Assembly: GCA_937873255.1 (NCBI GenBank)
Contig: CALMVM010000167.1
Coordinates: forward strand, 5,521 to 19,044
Source of the DNA: an uncultured Verrucomicrobiota bacterium
GTDB lineage: Bacteria > Verrucomicrobiota > Verrucomicrobiia > Chthoniobacterales > SZAS-18
DNA: 13,524 nt
Direction of reading: 5' to 3'
Shown here: in pieces, positions 6,266 to 13,506 of the stretch
Layout: every line of letters starts with the position of its first letter
Numbering within the stretch: the first letter of the stretch is position 1
Translations under genes and position numbers: made by a program
Notes under the pieces: generated by a model
Seen by the model: the letters and a program-made list of their open reading frames with translations, nothing else
What the model was told of the DNA's origin: nothing
The model's database searches: none

Positions 6266-7579
6266 ATGCCGATTGTTTATGTCCACGGTGTAGGAACGCG
6301 CTCGGAGAGGCAAGGTTATTCAGGAAACTGGGCAGCGATACAAACTTACCTGACACGCTACATCCTGCCGATCATTTCCTCCTCGCCTGCTCCTGAGCGT
6401 GTGACCGCCGCCTACTGGGGAGATTTAGGTGCGAGCTACCTTTTCGGACGGCGTTCGCGCCCGCGCAGTCCGCTCCTGGGCATGGGTGCAACTGACGAAC
6501 TCTCCGAAGCACAGCGCGCGATTCTCCTCGCGGGAAGTGAACCTGCCTTCTACGTCGCACCGGTCCCTGCGCCAGCACGGCCCTCACCGGGGCCGCTTCT
6601 GCCGGCTGGGCCGGTTCCCGGTTCGGAGCGTGCACCGGAGCCCCGCTTCCGCCTGCGCCAATTGGACGAGGATCAACTCAGCGATTTGCTCGTGGCAGAG
6701 ATTCAAAACCTCGAGGGCGACCAGAATGTTGTCGCGGCTTCCGTCGCCGCCGATGCCGTCGCCCACACGCCCGGGTTGCGGGACCGATTGCACCAATGCC
6801 ACAATCTCCGGGAAGAAATTGCGCTCGTCGAATCGCTGCTATCTGGAGAAATGGCTGCCGACGGTGCCGACGCACCGCTTCTGGCGCAGGGGGGCGGCGT
6901 GATCGGGCCGTTCCTCGCCCGCCTGCGTGACCGGATCAGGGAGACCGCCCTGCGGATCGACCAAGCCCCTGGCTTCCTGGCGTCGCGGTTGGCAGTGGAA
7001 GTTCGCCAGCCGTTGAACGATTTCATCACGGATTTCATTGGTGACGTGTTCACCTACCTGAGGCGGCGCGACGAGCCGCAGGAAAGCATCCCAACACGAA
7101 TCATGGACACGTTGGCGACGGCCCGCGCCGGCTCCCCTCCCGAGGAACCCCTGATCGTCCTCAGCCACAGCATGGGAGGCCAGATCATCTACGATCTGGT
7201 CACGTACTATCTGCCCCAGAGCGAGGCACATCGGAGCCTGCGTGTCGATTTCTGGTGCGCCGCGGCTTCCCAGGTTGGCCTGTTTGCGGAAATGGGCCTT
7301 TTCCGAGCCGTACGGCCGAACGCTGGTGACGCGCCGGACCGCGAAAAAATTCCTTTCCCTGACCGCCATCACCTCGGCGGATGGTGGAATGTCTGGGATC
7401 ATAACGATTTCATCAGTTATTCCTGCCGCGACATCGTCGCGGACGTGGACGACGAAGGGTTTAATAACGGCATGTCCCTCTTGGGTGCGCACAGCGGCTA
7501 TCTTCAACGGCCGAGTTTTTACCGGCGGTTTGCCCGCAAGTTGCAAGTCGCCAAGAACGAAGGGTGGCATCGCCCATGA
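6266..7579 (+). CDS. Alpha/beta hydrolase (lipase/esterase-like), first gene of protease operon
   Basis: The protein has 437 residues and starts MPIVYVHGVGTR, the first strand and oxyanion loop (HGVG) of alpha/beta hydrolases; there is no signal peptide, so it is cytoplasmic. The AYWGD motif at 49-53 is common in this subfamily. The nucleophile elbow is S-H-S302-M-G-G in LIVLSHSMGGQIIYDLV. The likely acid is D378 or D381 (VWDHNDF), and the likely general base is H409 (GAHSGYL). Between the first strands and the elbow lies a ~240-residue insertion, proline-rich around 95-125 and helical afterwards, which could be a lid or partner-binding region. The stop overlaps the next gene's ATG (ATGA), indicating translational coupling to the caspase-like protein. 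Substrate unknown; acyl lipids are an inference. The start has only a weak AAGGG 12 bases upstream. Confidence 0.85.
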   Translation: MPIVYVHGVGTRSERQGYSGNWAAIQTYLTRYILPIISSSPAPERVTAAYWGDLGASYLFGRRSRPRSPLLGMGATDELSEAQRAILLAGSEPAFYVAPVPAPARPSPGPLLPAGPVPGSERAPEPRFRLRQLDEDQLSDLLVAEIQNLEGDQNVVAASVAADAVAHTPGLRDRLHQCHNLREEIALVESLLSGEMAADGADAPLLAQGGGVIGPFLARLRDRIRETALRIDQAPGFLASRLAVEVRQPLNDFITDFIGDVFTYLRRRDEPQESIPTRIMDTLATARAGSPPEEPLIVLSHSMGGQIIYDLVTYYLPQSEAHRSLRVDFWCAAASQVGLFAEMGLFRAVRPNAGDAPDREKIPFPDRHHLGGWWNVWDHNDFISYSCRDIVADVDDEGFNNGMSLLGAHSGYLQRPSFYRRFARKLQVAKNEGWHRP

Positions 7580-9561
7580 ATCTCCAACTCGATCCCGCGA
7601 TCCCCGGCCGCTGGATCAATCTGGATTGGCAGCCCGGCACTCCCGGCACGTTCGCGGTCGTCGTCGGCGTGAGCCGTTACCATCACCTCGACGACCAGAC
7701 GCGGTTGGCTCTCGGGCCGCTCGCCGTTTCCGCCCTCACGGCAATCCGGTTTTTTGAGTGGCTGCGCGACTCCTACCGCCTGGCCGATTGCCCGCTGGCG
7801 GCTTGTCACCTGCTACTGTCCCCGACCGTGGAGGAGGCCGGCTTGGGCGGTCTTTTCACCCAGAACCCGTGCGAGCCAAGTTTCAACGGCTGCACAACGG
7901 CCATCGGCCAGTGGTTTCAGGACATGAAAAATCTCCCGGACGCTGCCGCGCGGGCGAGCCGTTCGTTTTTTTTCTTCAGCGGCCACGGGTTGGAAATCTA
8001 CGAGGGGCAGCAAATTCTGCTGCCTTCGGACTACCTCGCTCCGCCGGCCAAAAGCGTGAATCTTGCCCTGAGCACGGACAATCTCACTCGCGGTTTGCGA
8101 GCGCTCCCGGTTTCCACGCATTTCTTCTTTCTCGACGCGTGCCGCTCCGATCACGACAGTCTGGACCATCTGGAGGCTGTGACCGGGACGGCGATCCTCA
8201 ACGTGCGCAAACGCCGTTTCAACAACCCCGACGCCTACGTGCCGGTCCTGTACGCCACGGCTGGTACGGCTTGGCAGCCCCGCAAGTTGGAAGACCAACC
8301 GTCGGTCTTTGGCAGCGCGTTGCTTGACGGTCTGCACGCTCGGCCGGACTTCCGTCCGACGCGCGGCGAGAACGACACTTGGCAGGTCCAGCCGGAGCCG
8401 CTCCGCGGTTTTGTCAGGAAGAGGGTCAAGGACATCCTGCGCCGTTATGGGTCGGGCTACGTGCAGGATGTCAGGCTCTCCGAGTCGAGCGACGCACCCG
8501 TCACCGAGGTGGACTTCGATCCTCTCAGGCTCGATGCGGGGGAGATCGACGGCCTGGAGTTGGCGGCCACTCGCACCGGGCGCGCCGAGGGCATGAGTCC
8601 ACCTAGCGAGAGGCGACTGATCGTCACTCCGGTCCGGCCGCGCGACCTCTCCGAAGCCAGCAGCCTGATCAAAAGCCGGTTCCTCGCCAAGGTTCTGACG
8701 GAAGGAGTGGCCGTCTACCATTTGCAGACCGGTTCGCGACGCAGCACGGCACGGGACTACAAATTGCACAACGTGGTCCGCTCGCGGCACGATGGCTCCG
8801 TGCGGCTGGAGATCGGCGTGCCCCCCAGTCCCATCATCCGGACCGCGCCGCCGGCCGGCAGCAGTTGGATCAACATCGACGACGGGGTGCGTCGATTCGG
8901 CTTTGTCCTGCCGAACGATCTCCGGCCGCCCATCTTCGCCGTCGAGGCAATTGAAGGAATCGCGGAAGGAAAACCGCAGATCACCCAACTGAGGATCTTC
9001 CTCGCGCGAAGCAACAAGGGTTTGCTCGGCCAGGCCGCGCGGCTGTGGAGCCGCTACGACCAGATCGGTCCATTGAACGCCGTGGCAAAAATCGACTTGC
9101 GCGGACTCGAAGACGCCCTTCGCTACAAGCTGGACTCGCCTCTCGCTGCATTGGTCGCGGGCACCGTCCTGCTGCGGGCGCGCGCTTGGAATCAATTGCA
9201 CGACTGGCTGGGGAATCTGGCCGTTCTTTTCCCCGCGCTGCCCGACGGGCCGGTCCTTTGGAACGAGCAGTTGCTATCGAAAGAAAGGACAGACCCCGCC
9301 GACCGGCGCGTCGTCGAGGGACTTCTATCTCTGGAAAAGCGCGGACTTCCGTTCACAGCCGACGCCTTCGGCTACGCCGTGCGACAGGTACGCGATGCCC
9401 TAGAGGATGAAAATCTTTCCGGAGATCATCACGAACGTCTCTCCAACCTCCAGCACCGACTTGGCCAAGCCTTGCGATTTTTGCGATCCGGCGGTCTGTT
9501 CTGCGTTTTTGCCGGTCCGCCGCGCCTGCTACGCCGTCAACTGATCATGCGTTGGCGTTGA
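7576..9561 (+). CDS. Caspase-like cysteine protease (peptidase C14) with long C-terminal extension
   Basis: The protein has 661 residues from the ATG at 7576, chosen because it overlaps the preceding stop; a GTG at 7564 is in frame. Residues ~22-255 form the caspase fold: first strand TFAVVVGVSRYHHLDD, then SFFFFSGHGLE with catalytic H137, then THFFFLDACRSD with catalytic C189. A region rich in strands and helices without a recognised domain follows (~300-500). The C-terminal helical part (~515-640; SPLAALVAGTVLLRARAWNQ, then W-x-G-N-L and LPDGPV) I recall loosely from other bacterial caspase and conflict-type proteins. No signal peptide or membrane segment is evident. Bacterial C14 enzymes cut after basic or acidic residues, and several act in abortive infection. 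Targets here could be the neighbouring subtilase, the hydrolase or the cell itself; none is shown by sequence. Confidence 0.88.
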   Translation: MNLQLDPAIPGRWINLDWQPGTPGTFAVVVGVSRYHHLDDQTRLALGPLAVSALTAIRFFEWLRDSYRLADCPLAACHLLLSPTVEEAGLGGLFTQNPCEPSFNGCTTAIGQWFQDMKNLPDAAARASRSFFFFSGHGLEIYEGQQILLPSDYLAPPAKSVNLALSTDNLTRGLRALPVSTHFFFLDACRSDHDSLDHLEAVTGTAILNVRKRRFNNPDAYVPVLYATAGTAWQPRKLEDQPSVFGSALLDGLHARPDFRPTRGENDTWQVQPEPLRGFVRKRVKDILRRYGSGYVQDVRLSESSDAPVTEVDFDPLRLDAGEIDGLELAATRTGRAEGMSPPSERRLIVTPVRPRDLSEASSLIKSRFLAKVLTEGVAVYHLQTGSRRSTARDYKLHNVVRSRHDGSVRLEIGVPPSPIIRTAPPAGSSWINIDDGVRRFGFVLPNDLRPPIFAVEAIEGIAEGKPQITQLRIFLARSNKGLLGQAARLWSRYDQIGPLNAVAKIDLRGLEDALRYKLDSPLAALVAGTVLLRARAWNQLHDWLGNLAVLFPALPDGPVLWNEQLLSKERTDPADRRVVEGLLSLEKRGLPFTADAFGYAVRQVRDALEDENLSGDHHERLSNLQHRLGQALRFLRSGGLFCVFAGPPRLLRRQLIMRWR

Positions 9562-9589
9562 TAAGCCGGTCCGGGAATTTTCTGCGACG

Positions 9590-10789
9590 ATGAGAATCTC
9601 AGTGAAAGTCCAACGCGAGGGCACTCCGGCAGAGGGAGCAGGTGTCATGTTCGACCTGGTGCCCCTCGACGGCGGATCGTGGAAGCGCACCGAGCACATC
9701 TGGGCCGATTCTGCGGGGATGGCGTATTGCGAGTACGACGAGGGCAAATACAGAGTGCGCCTCGTGACCATCTGCGCGCTCGATCACTGGCAGGTCCGGG
9801 TGCGCGAACCGGAGAGCTTTGAATCGGTCAGTCTTGAGCGTTTACCCAAGGACGGCCCGCTCGGATGGTGGCACCGTGCCATCGGCATTAACCGATTTGA
9901 CGCAGGCCGGGGGTGTGGCATCCATATCGGAGTGATCGACACGGGCATCAACCCCCATCGGGCGCTGGAGCACGTACGCGACCTTGGTTCCGTGGAGGAG
10001 ATGACCCATCGCCCCATGGAATCCGGCGACATTTGGGGACACGGAACCCATGTCTGCGGCATCATCTGCGCCCGGCCGCCCATGCCGGGGGAATTCGGCG
10101 GCATCGCCCCCGGCGCGACGCTGTCCTCGATCCGCGTGGCGTCCGGCTCGTCCGACGGTGATGAACTCCTCCCGCAGGACGGCGTGGCAGAAGCCATTGA
10201 GATGCTGGTCGAGGACCACGGCGTGGACCTGATCAACATCAGCATGGGGATGGTGTCCGCGAGCGCGGTGCTCGAAGCCCGCATCGCCGGGGCGTTCGAG
10301 AAAGGCGTTTTGTGCATCTGCGCCGCCGGCAACGACGGCAGGGCCGGCGTGCATTACCCCGCCGCTTGTTCCCGGGCTGTGGCCGTCTCTGCCGTGGGCA
10401 GGTATCAATACGGACCGGAACCCAACGAGTACCGCCCTACCGAGCCGGAAAAGCTGGCAGCGGGAGATTATTTTTTCGCGGCTAGCAGCAACTTCGGTCC
10501 CGGTATCGCTTGTTGCGCGCCGGGGGTGCGGATCATTTCCACCGCTTGGAGTGACCAGGAGAGCTATGTCGAAATGACAGGCACTTCGATGGCCAGCCCC
10601 GCTGCGTGCGCTGCCCTGGCCTGCCTGCTAGCGGAAGACCCCGTTTTCCGTTCCATGGACCGGACGGCCGCCCGTGCCGACCACGCGCGAAAGGTGCTGG
10701 AAAATGCCTGCCGCCCTACCGGGCTGTCCGATCGATACGAGGGGCGCGGACTTGTCCAAGCATTTTCGCCAGGCCCACCACCTGCTTGA
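9590..10789 (+). CDS. Subtilisin-like serine protease (S8) without signal peptide or prodomain
   Basis: The protein has 399 residues. Residues ~1-75 are a beta-rich module (VKVQREGTPAEGAGVMFDLV, DSAGMAYCEYDEGKYRVRLV) resembling a carboxypeptidase-regulatory/transthyretin-like domain, not an I9 prodomain. The catalytic domain follows: D117 (IGVIDTGI), H151 (GHGTHVCG), oxyanion N248 (CAAGNDGR) and S333 (MTGTSMASP). All four key residues are present. No signal peptide exists, so it should act in the cytoplasm. Several cysteines (C156, C160, C242, C244, C260, C308, C309) suggest a reducing environment or redox control. It lies 28 bases after the caspase gene and 58 bases before a small I9-like gene, in the same direction. 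Cytoplasmic subtilases are usually kept inactive; the separate small protein may do this. Confidence 0.93.
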   Translation: MRISVKVQREGTPAEGAGVMFDLVPLDGGSWKRTEHIWADSAGMAYCEYDEGKYRVRLVTICALDHWQVRVREPESFESVSLERLPKDGPLGWWHRAIGINRFDAGRGCGIHIGVIDTGINPHRALEHVRDLGSVEEMTHRPMESGDIWGHGTHVCGIICARPPMPGEFGGIAPGATLSSIRVASGSSDGDELLPQDGVAEAIEMLVEDHGVDLINISMGMVSASAVLEARIAGAFEKGVLCICAAGNDGRAGVHYPAACSRAVAVSAVGRYQYGPEPNEYRPTEPEKLAAGDYFFAASSNFGPGIACCAPGVRIISTAWSDQESYVEMTGTSMASPAACAALACLLAEDPVFRSMDRTAARADHARKVLENACRPTGLSDRYEGRGLVQAFSPGPPPA

Positions 10790-10847
10790 TTTTACCGTTG
10801 TTTTGTGGTTGCTTAGCTCCCCCATTTTACCCGAGGATTCGCCCTTT

Positions 10848-11069
10848 ATGCAGAACCGGACTTACGTCATCGCCCGCAAGTGCGCGCAGTCGGCCGCCGA
10901 ATGGAAGGCTGTGGTCGGGAAGCTCCTCGCCATTTCTGGCGTCGAGATTAGCGCCCGAGGACGCAGTCAGGTGAAGGTGGAGATCGACGCGCGGACATAC
11001 AAGAAAATTGCGCAGCAGATCGGTGACGAATGCATCATCGAACCGCGCATGTACCTCAAACCGGCCTAG
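10848..11069 (+). CDS. Small protein with I9-like (subtilisin propeptide/inhibitor) pattern
   Basis: The ATG at 10848 gives 73 residues; GAGG lies 11 bases upstream. The frame extends further upstream, but into the subtilase gene, so this start is preferred. The predicted pattern is strand (TYVIARK), helix (SAAEWKAVVGKLLAI), strand (GVEISARG), strand (SQVKVEID), helix (ARTYKKIAQQIGDE), strand (CIIEPRMYLKP). That is the order of the I9 propeptide of subtilisins, including the final segment IIEPRMYLKP at the place where propeptides end V-E-x-D and enter the active site. I infer a trans-acting inhibitor or folding chaperone for the S8 protease encoded just before it, which lacks such a prodomain. 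Similarity is by pattern only and other ferredoxin-like folds are possible. Confidence 0.6.
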   Translation: MQNRTYVIARKCAQSAAEWKAVVGKLLAISGVEISARGRSQVKVEIDARTYKKIAQQIGDECIIEPRMYLKPA

Positions 11070-11194
11070 ATGGTCCCCGCACGATGGTGGGGAGGGGCGA
11101 ACCGTCGCCGCCGTGCGATTCCCCCGGCCGCCATTTTGCGGGGGGCTCGTGATGGATGGTTCTCGGGGTCTGGTTACTAGTGGTCCTTATAAAC

Positions 11195-11215
11195 GAACGT
11201 TGAGTCGAAACGTTC
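11195..11215. repeat. Short perfect inverted repeat (7-bp arms)
   Basis: GAACGTT and AACGTTC flank a 7-base spacer, about 125 bases after the end of the small I9-like gene and near the 3' edge of the glycosidase fragment. It could be a protein-binding site, a hairpin after the operon, or a recombination site at the mosaic junction. There is no T-tract. Chance occurrence is possible. Confidence 0.4.
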
Positions 11216-11235
11216 TGTCCGGGCGCGCTGGCAAG

Positions 11236-11727
11236 CATGAGCTTCACGCCGAACACTCCGTCGGCGATGTCACTGGGCCGCGATCGGAAGCGCACGGTGA
11301 TCCGGGCCTTGCCCTTGGTCGATTTGGCTGGCAGATCGTAGACCTGATTGAAGAAATCACCGGGACGGTTGGTCAACAGACGTTGGCTGGTCAACGGCTG
11401 GTCGTCGACTAGCAGATCGAACCGGCGCTCGTGCCAGACCCCGCCCCAGTAGGTCACGACGAGCGCGACTGGTTCCTCGGTGTTCACCGCCATTTCATAG
11501 GAAAACCAGCCGCCGCCGCGCGCAAGGCGGCACCTGCGATCCGCGAAATCCTCGATCTCACTTCTCTCCGCACGCAGGGCGTGCTCCACCTTGGGCTGCT
11601 GGTAGCCGGGCGTCACCTGGTCGAGGGCGGCCGCGTCCTGGCGCATACGCTCGATTAGCTCGGCGCGAATCTCGCCTTGGCGGCGTTGCCATTCGTCCGC
11701 GCTCAGCGGCGACCCCGCCACGGTGTA
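11236..11727 (-). pseudogene. GH127-type glycosidase (DUF1680 family), C-terminal fragment
   Basis: About 164 uninterrupted residues on the minus strand read YTVAGSPLSADEWQ, then VEHALRAERSEIEDFADRRC, GGGWFSYEMAV, ALVVTYWGG, RRFDLLVDDQPLTSQRL, NRPGDFFNQVYDLP, ITVRFRSRP and DGVFGVKLM. This succession matches the C-terminal region of beta-L-arabinofuranosidase-like GH127 proteins (ERSE...GRR, WFSYE, TYWG, RFD-LVDG, PG-FF, VTVRF, GGVFGVR). The catalytic barrel that should lie upstream is absent; the sequence beyond 11727 belongs to a plus-strand ORF. It is a remnant of a plant-polysaccharide degradation gene, convergent with the protease operon. Its sharp 5' end near 11722-11728 marks a recombination junction. 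Confidence 0.75.
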
Positions 11728-12448
11728 CCTCAACCGGCAGTACCTGCTCAAGGCTCTCGGCTTCGGACTGCGCCGGATCGGTGTGCAGGAGCCTTTGAAG
11801 CCCCTGCGCTTCAGCGACGGCGGCAGCCGCCAGATGATCGTCATGCCAGTGCGGGTGGACGCCAACCCGCCCACGCCGAAACCCGCTGCCCTAGTCCCTG
11901 CGCCGGTCAGCCCCGTCACCCCTGCCGCTGCGTCCACCGACGCCGCGCCGGATCAACCCACCACCCTCAATCCCAACCCACAACCACCAACCGAAGGGAA
12001 CAACACATCCATGCAGAACGGAACCAGCAACCAAGCCAACGGCAACGGGCACCAACCCGCTGTCGTCCACGAAAGCGCCTCGCCCGAGGAAAAGCCCAGC
12101 TTGGAGCAGGCGCTCGACCAGATCGAGAGCCTCAAGGCCAGCCTGCGGGCGGCCGTCGGCAGCCTCAACAATCTGATCGACATCGTGCGCCAAGCGCAGC
12201 GCGAGCGCCGGGTCAGCGAGCGCGAGGGTGCGGGGACGGTGACGGGTTTCTTCGAGCGCGATGGGCCGTTGCGCGGGGAAAAGACGGTCCTGCCGTGCCG
12301 GGGCGACGGGCCGCGCGTGTTCAGGACGCGCCGCGCCCTGTACCGCTTCAACGAGGGTACGGGGGAATTTGCGGGGTTGGCGGGGTACCGTAGAGCTTTT
12401 TTCCAGCGCGACACGCTGTATCAATTGGATGCATCGCAGCTCGCGTAA
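11723..12448 (+). CDS. Mosaic ORF: sliding-clamp-like end, linker, coiled coil, unknown tail
   Basis: The ORF starts with GTG at 11723 and encodes 241 residues. Residues 1-45 (YLNRQYLLKALGFGL, then PLKPLRFSDG and MIVMPVRV) resemble the last strand-helix units and the terminal MPxR motif of a DNA polymerase III beta clamp. The first two and a half clamp domains would be missing. Residues ~48-110 are a Pro/Ala/Asn/Gln-rich linker. Residues ~115-172 form a helical coiled coil (SLEQALDQIESLKASLRAAV, then LIDIVRQAQRERRVSER). The final ~65 residues (RTRRALYRFNEGTGEFAGLA, ending LDASQLA) are unrecognised. The ORF begins exactly where the GH127 fragment ends on the other strand, so it is probably a 5'-truncated gene from a mobile element rather than a whole protein. 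Translation is uncertain. Confidence 0.45.
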   Translation: MYLNRQYLLKALGFGLRRIGVQEPLKPLRFSDGGSRQMIVMPVRVDANPPTPKPAALVPAPVSPVTPAAASTDAAPDQPTTLNPNPQPPTEGNNTSMQNGTSNQANGNGHQPAVVHESASPEEKPSLEQALDQIESLKASLRAAVGSLNNLIDIVRQAQRERRVSEREGAGTVTGFFERDGPLRGEKTVLPCRGDGPRVFRTRRALYRFNEGTGEFAGLAGYRRAFFQRDTLYQLDASQLA

Positions 12449-12909
12449 ATGGGCTTGCTCGGGTTTGAGTTGGTCAGCTTGAAAAAATCCGCAAACCTTT
12501 TTCGCAATGGTCACGAGCTTGAGCGAGCAGCCAAATCCTGCGCGTCTCGGCTGCGCGGACGAAATAAGGGATATCGCTCATCGGGGAGCGCGCGCGCCCG
12601 GAGAGGGAAACTTTAAGCGGGAAGTGGTAACCCGAGTGACGTACACGGACGGAGATTCGTTTGTTGGATGATCCGGCTTGCCGTAGATGAATGCGGGTAA
12701 TATGCCTAACAGGTTGCGCCGCGACGGTGATGGCACTCCGTGGAATCCACAAAATGCTCCTCGATAAAACCCAATCACCACATCAGCGGACGAAGCTGCC
12801 GAAGCATGGCCGTAAAGCCAATCTTGCCTACGCAGGAGCGTTGTATCGACGAGGGCATTACCACGCGGATCGAACATTTCGCAAAGGATGTCACTAGCCT
12901 CGACAGGCG
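12449..12909. other. Intergenic stretch without a recognisable gene
   Basis: The roughly 460 bases hold only short frames with no recognisable motifs on either strand. Near the right end, before the NERD gene, I see no convincing -35/-10 pair with normal spacing, though TAATAT at about 12699-12704 could be part of a promoter. The stretch may include decayed sequence at another junction. Confidence 0.5.
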
Positions 12910-13506
12910 ATGCCAGAACCAGAGAAATATTGGAAAACTGTCACGCGTTCCCATTTTCAATGGGAGCAGGAGGCGCTGGATTTTATCCACGAACGGTTTC
13001 CCGCGCAGGACAACTACCGCGCGTGGTCAAATTTCGAGTTCATCGCAGACGATGGTTCCATTAACGAGGCTGACCTCCTCATTGCCTGCCCGCAAGGGGT
13101 CTTCCTAGTCGAGATCAAGAGCCATCCAGGAAAGTTGTCGGGCGACGCTGGGGAGTGGACCTGGAACTTCGAAGGCCGCAACAGAACCGTCGAAAGTCCC
13201 GTTATCCTCACGAATCGAAAATGCAAGCGGCTCAAGAGCCTCCTATCCCGACAGAAATCGTTCAAAAAGGAGCGCGTTCCCTTCATTGAGCCACTCGTCT
13301 TCGTTTCCCATCCGAACGTTTCCTCCTCATTGACCGGAACCGCCGAGCATTACGTCCGGCTGCGGGATACCGAACGCCGGCCGGGGATCATGGCGGCGAT
13401 CCGCCAACGTGACTGTCCCGGCCTCAAGCAGTTCGAGCATCAGGTTGTCGACCGGCCTCAGATCAGGGCGCTTGACGTGACTTCGCTTTTTCGAGCCGGG
13501 TGCTGA
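12910..13506 (+). CDS. NERD nuclease-domain protein, PglW (BREX type 2) N-terminus-like, short
   Basis: The protein has 198 residues. Residues ~18-135 are a NERD domain of the PD-(D/E)XK fold. YRAWSNFEFIADDGSIN leads to E53 and D55 (NEADLLI), then VFLVEIKS with E68 and K70, SGDAGEWTW, and TNRKCKRLKSLLSRQ, then FIEPLVFVSHP. From memory, this succession is closest to the N-terminus of PglW-type serine/threonine kinases of BREX type 2 phage-defence systems. Those proteins exceed 1,000 residues, with a kinase domain after the NERD part. Here homology fades after VVDRPQIRAL and a stop follows at 13504-13506, just before the window ends. It may be a truncated or frameshifted pglW, or a stand-alone NERD protein. 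The start ATG has only a weak AGG before it. Confidence 0.75.
   Translation: MPEPEKYWKTVTRSHFQWEQEALDFIHERFPAQDNYRAWSNFEFIADDGSINEADLLIACPQGVFLVEIKSHPGKLSGDAGEWTWNFEGRNRTVESPVILTNRKCKRLKSLLSRQKSFKKERVPFIEPLVFVSHPNVSSSLTGTAEHYVRLRDTERRPGIMAAIRQRDCPGLKQFEHQVVDRPQIRALDVTSLFRAGC

Noticed and set aside
7813..9201. 462-codon minus-strand open frame inside the caspase gene
   Set aside because: Long antisense frames are common in GC-rich coding DNA; the plus strand has catalytic motifs and an ATGA overlap, and the minus protein has no motif.
11075..11092. Hairpin after the small I9-like gene as a terminator
   Set aside because: The stem is only about 6 bp with a bulge and no T-tract follows, so a Rho-independent terminator is not supported.
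11194..11216. Integron attC site around GTTGAGT and the AACGTT inverted repeat
   Set aside because: No matching RYYYAAC partner box was found at the expected distance and there are no gene cassettes.
11891..12514. 207-codon minus-strand open frame
   Set aside because: Shadow of the plus ORF at 11723-12448, whose coiled-coil and MPVR motifs make more sense; neither is certain.
12578..12877. 99-codon minus-strand frame before the NERD gene
   Set aside because: No recognisable motif and no ribosome binding site; several overlapping short frames of equal quality exist there.
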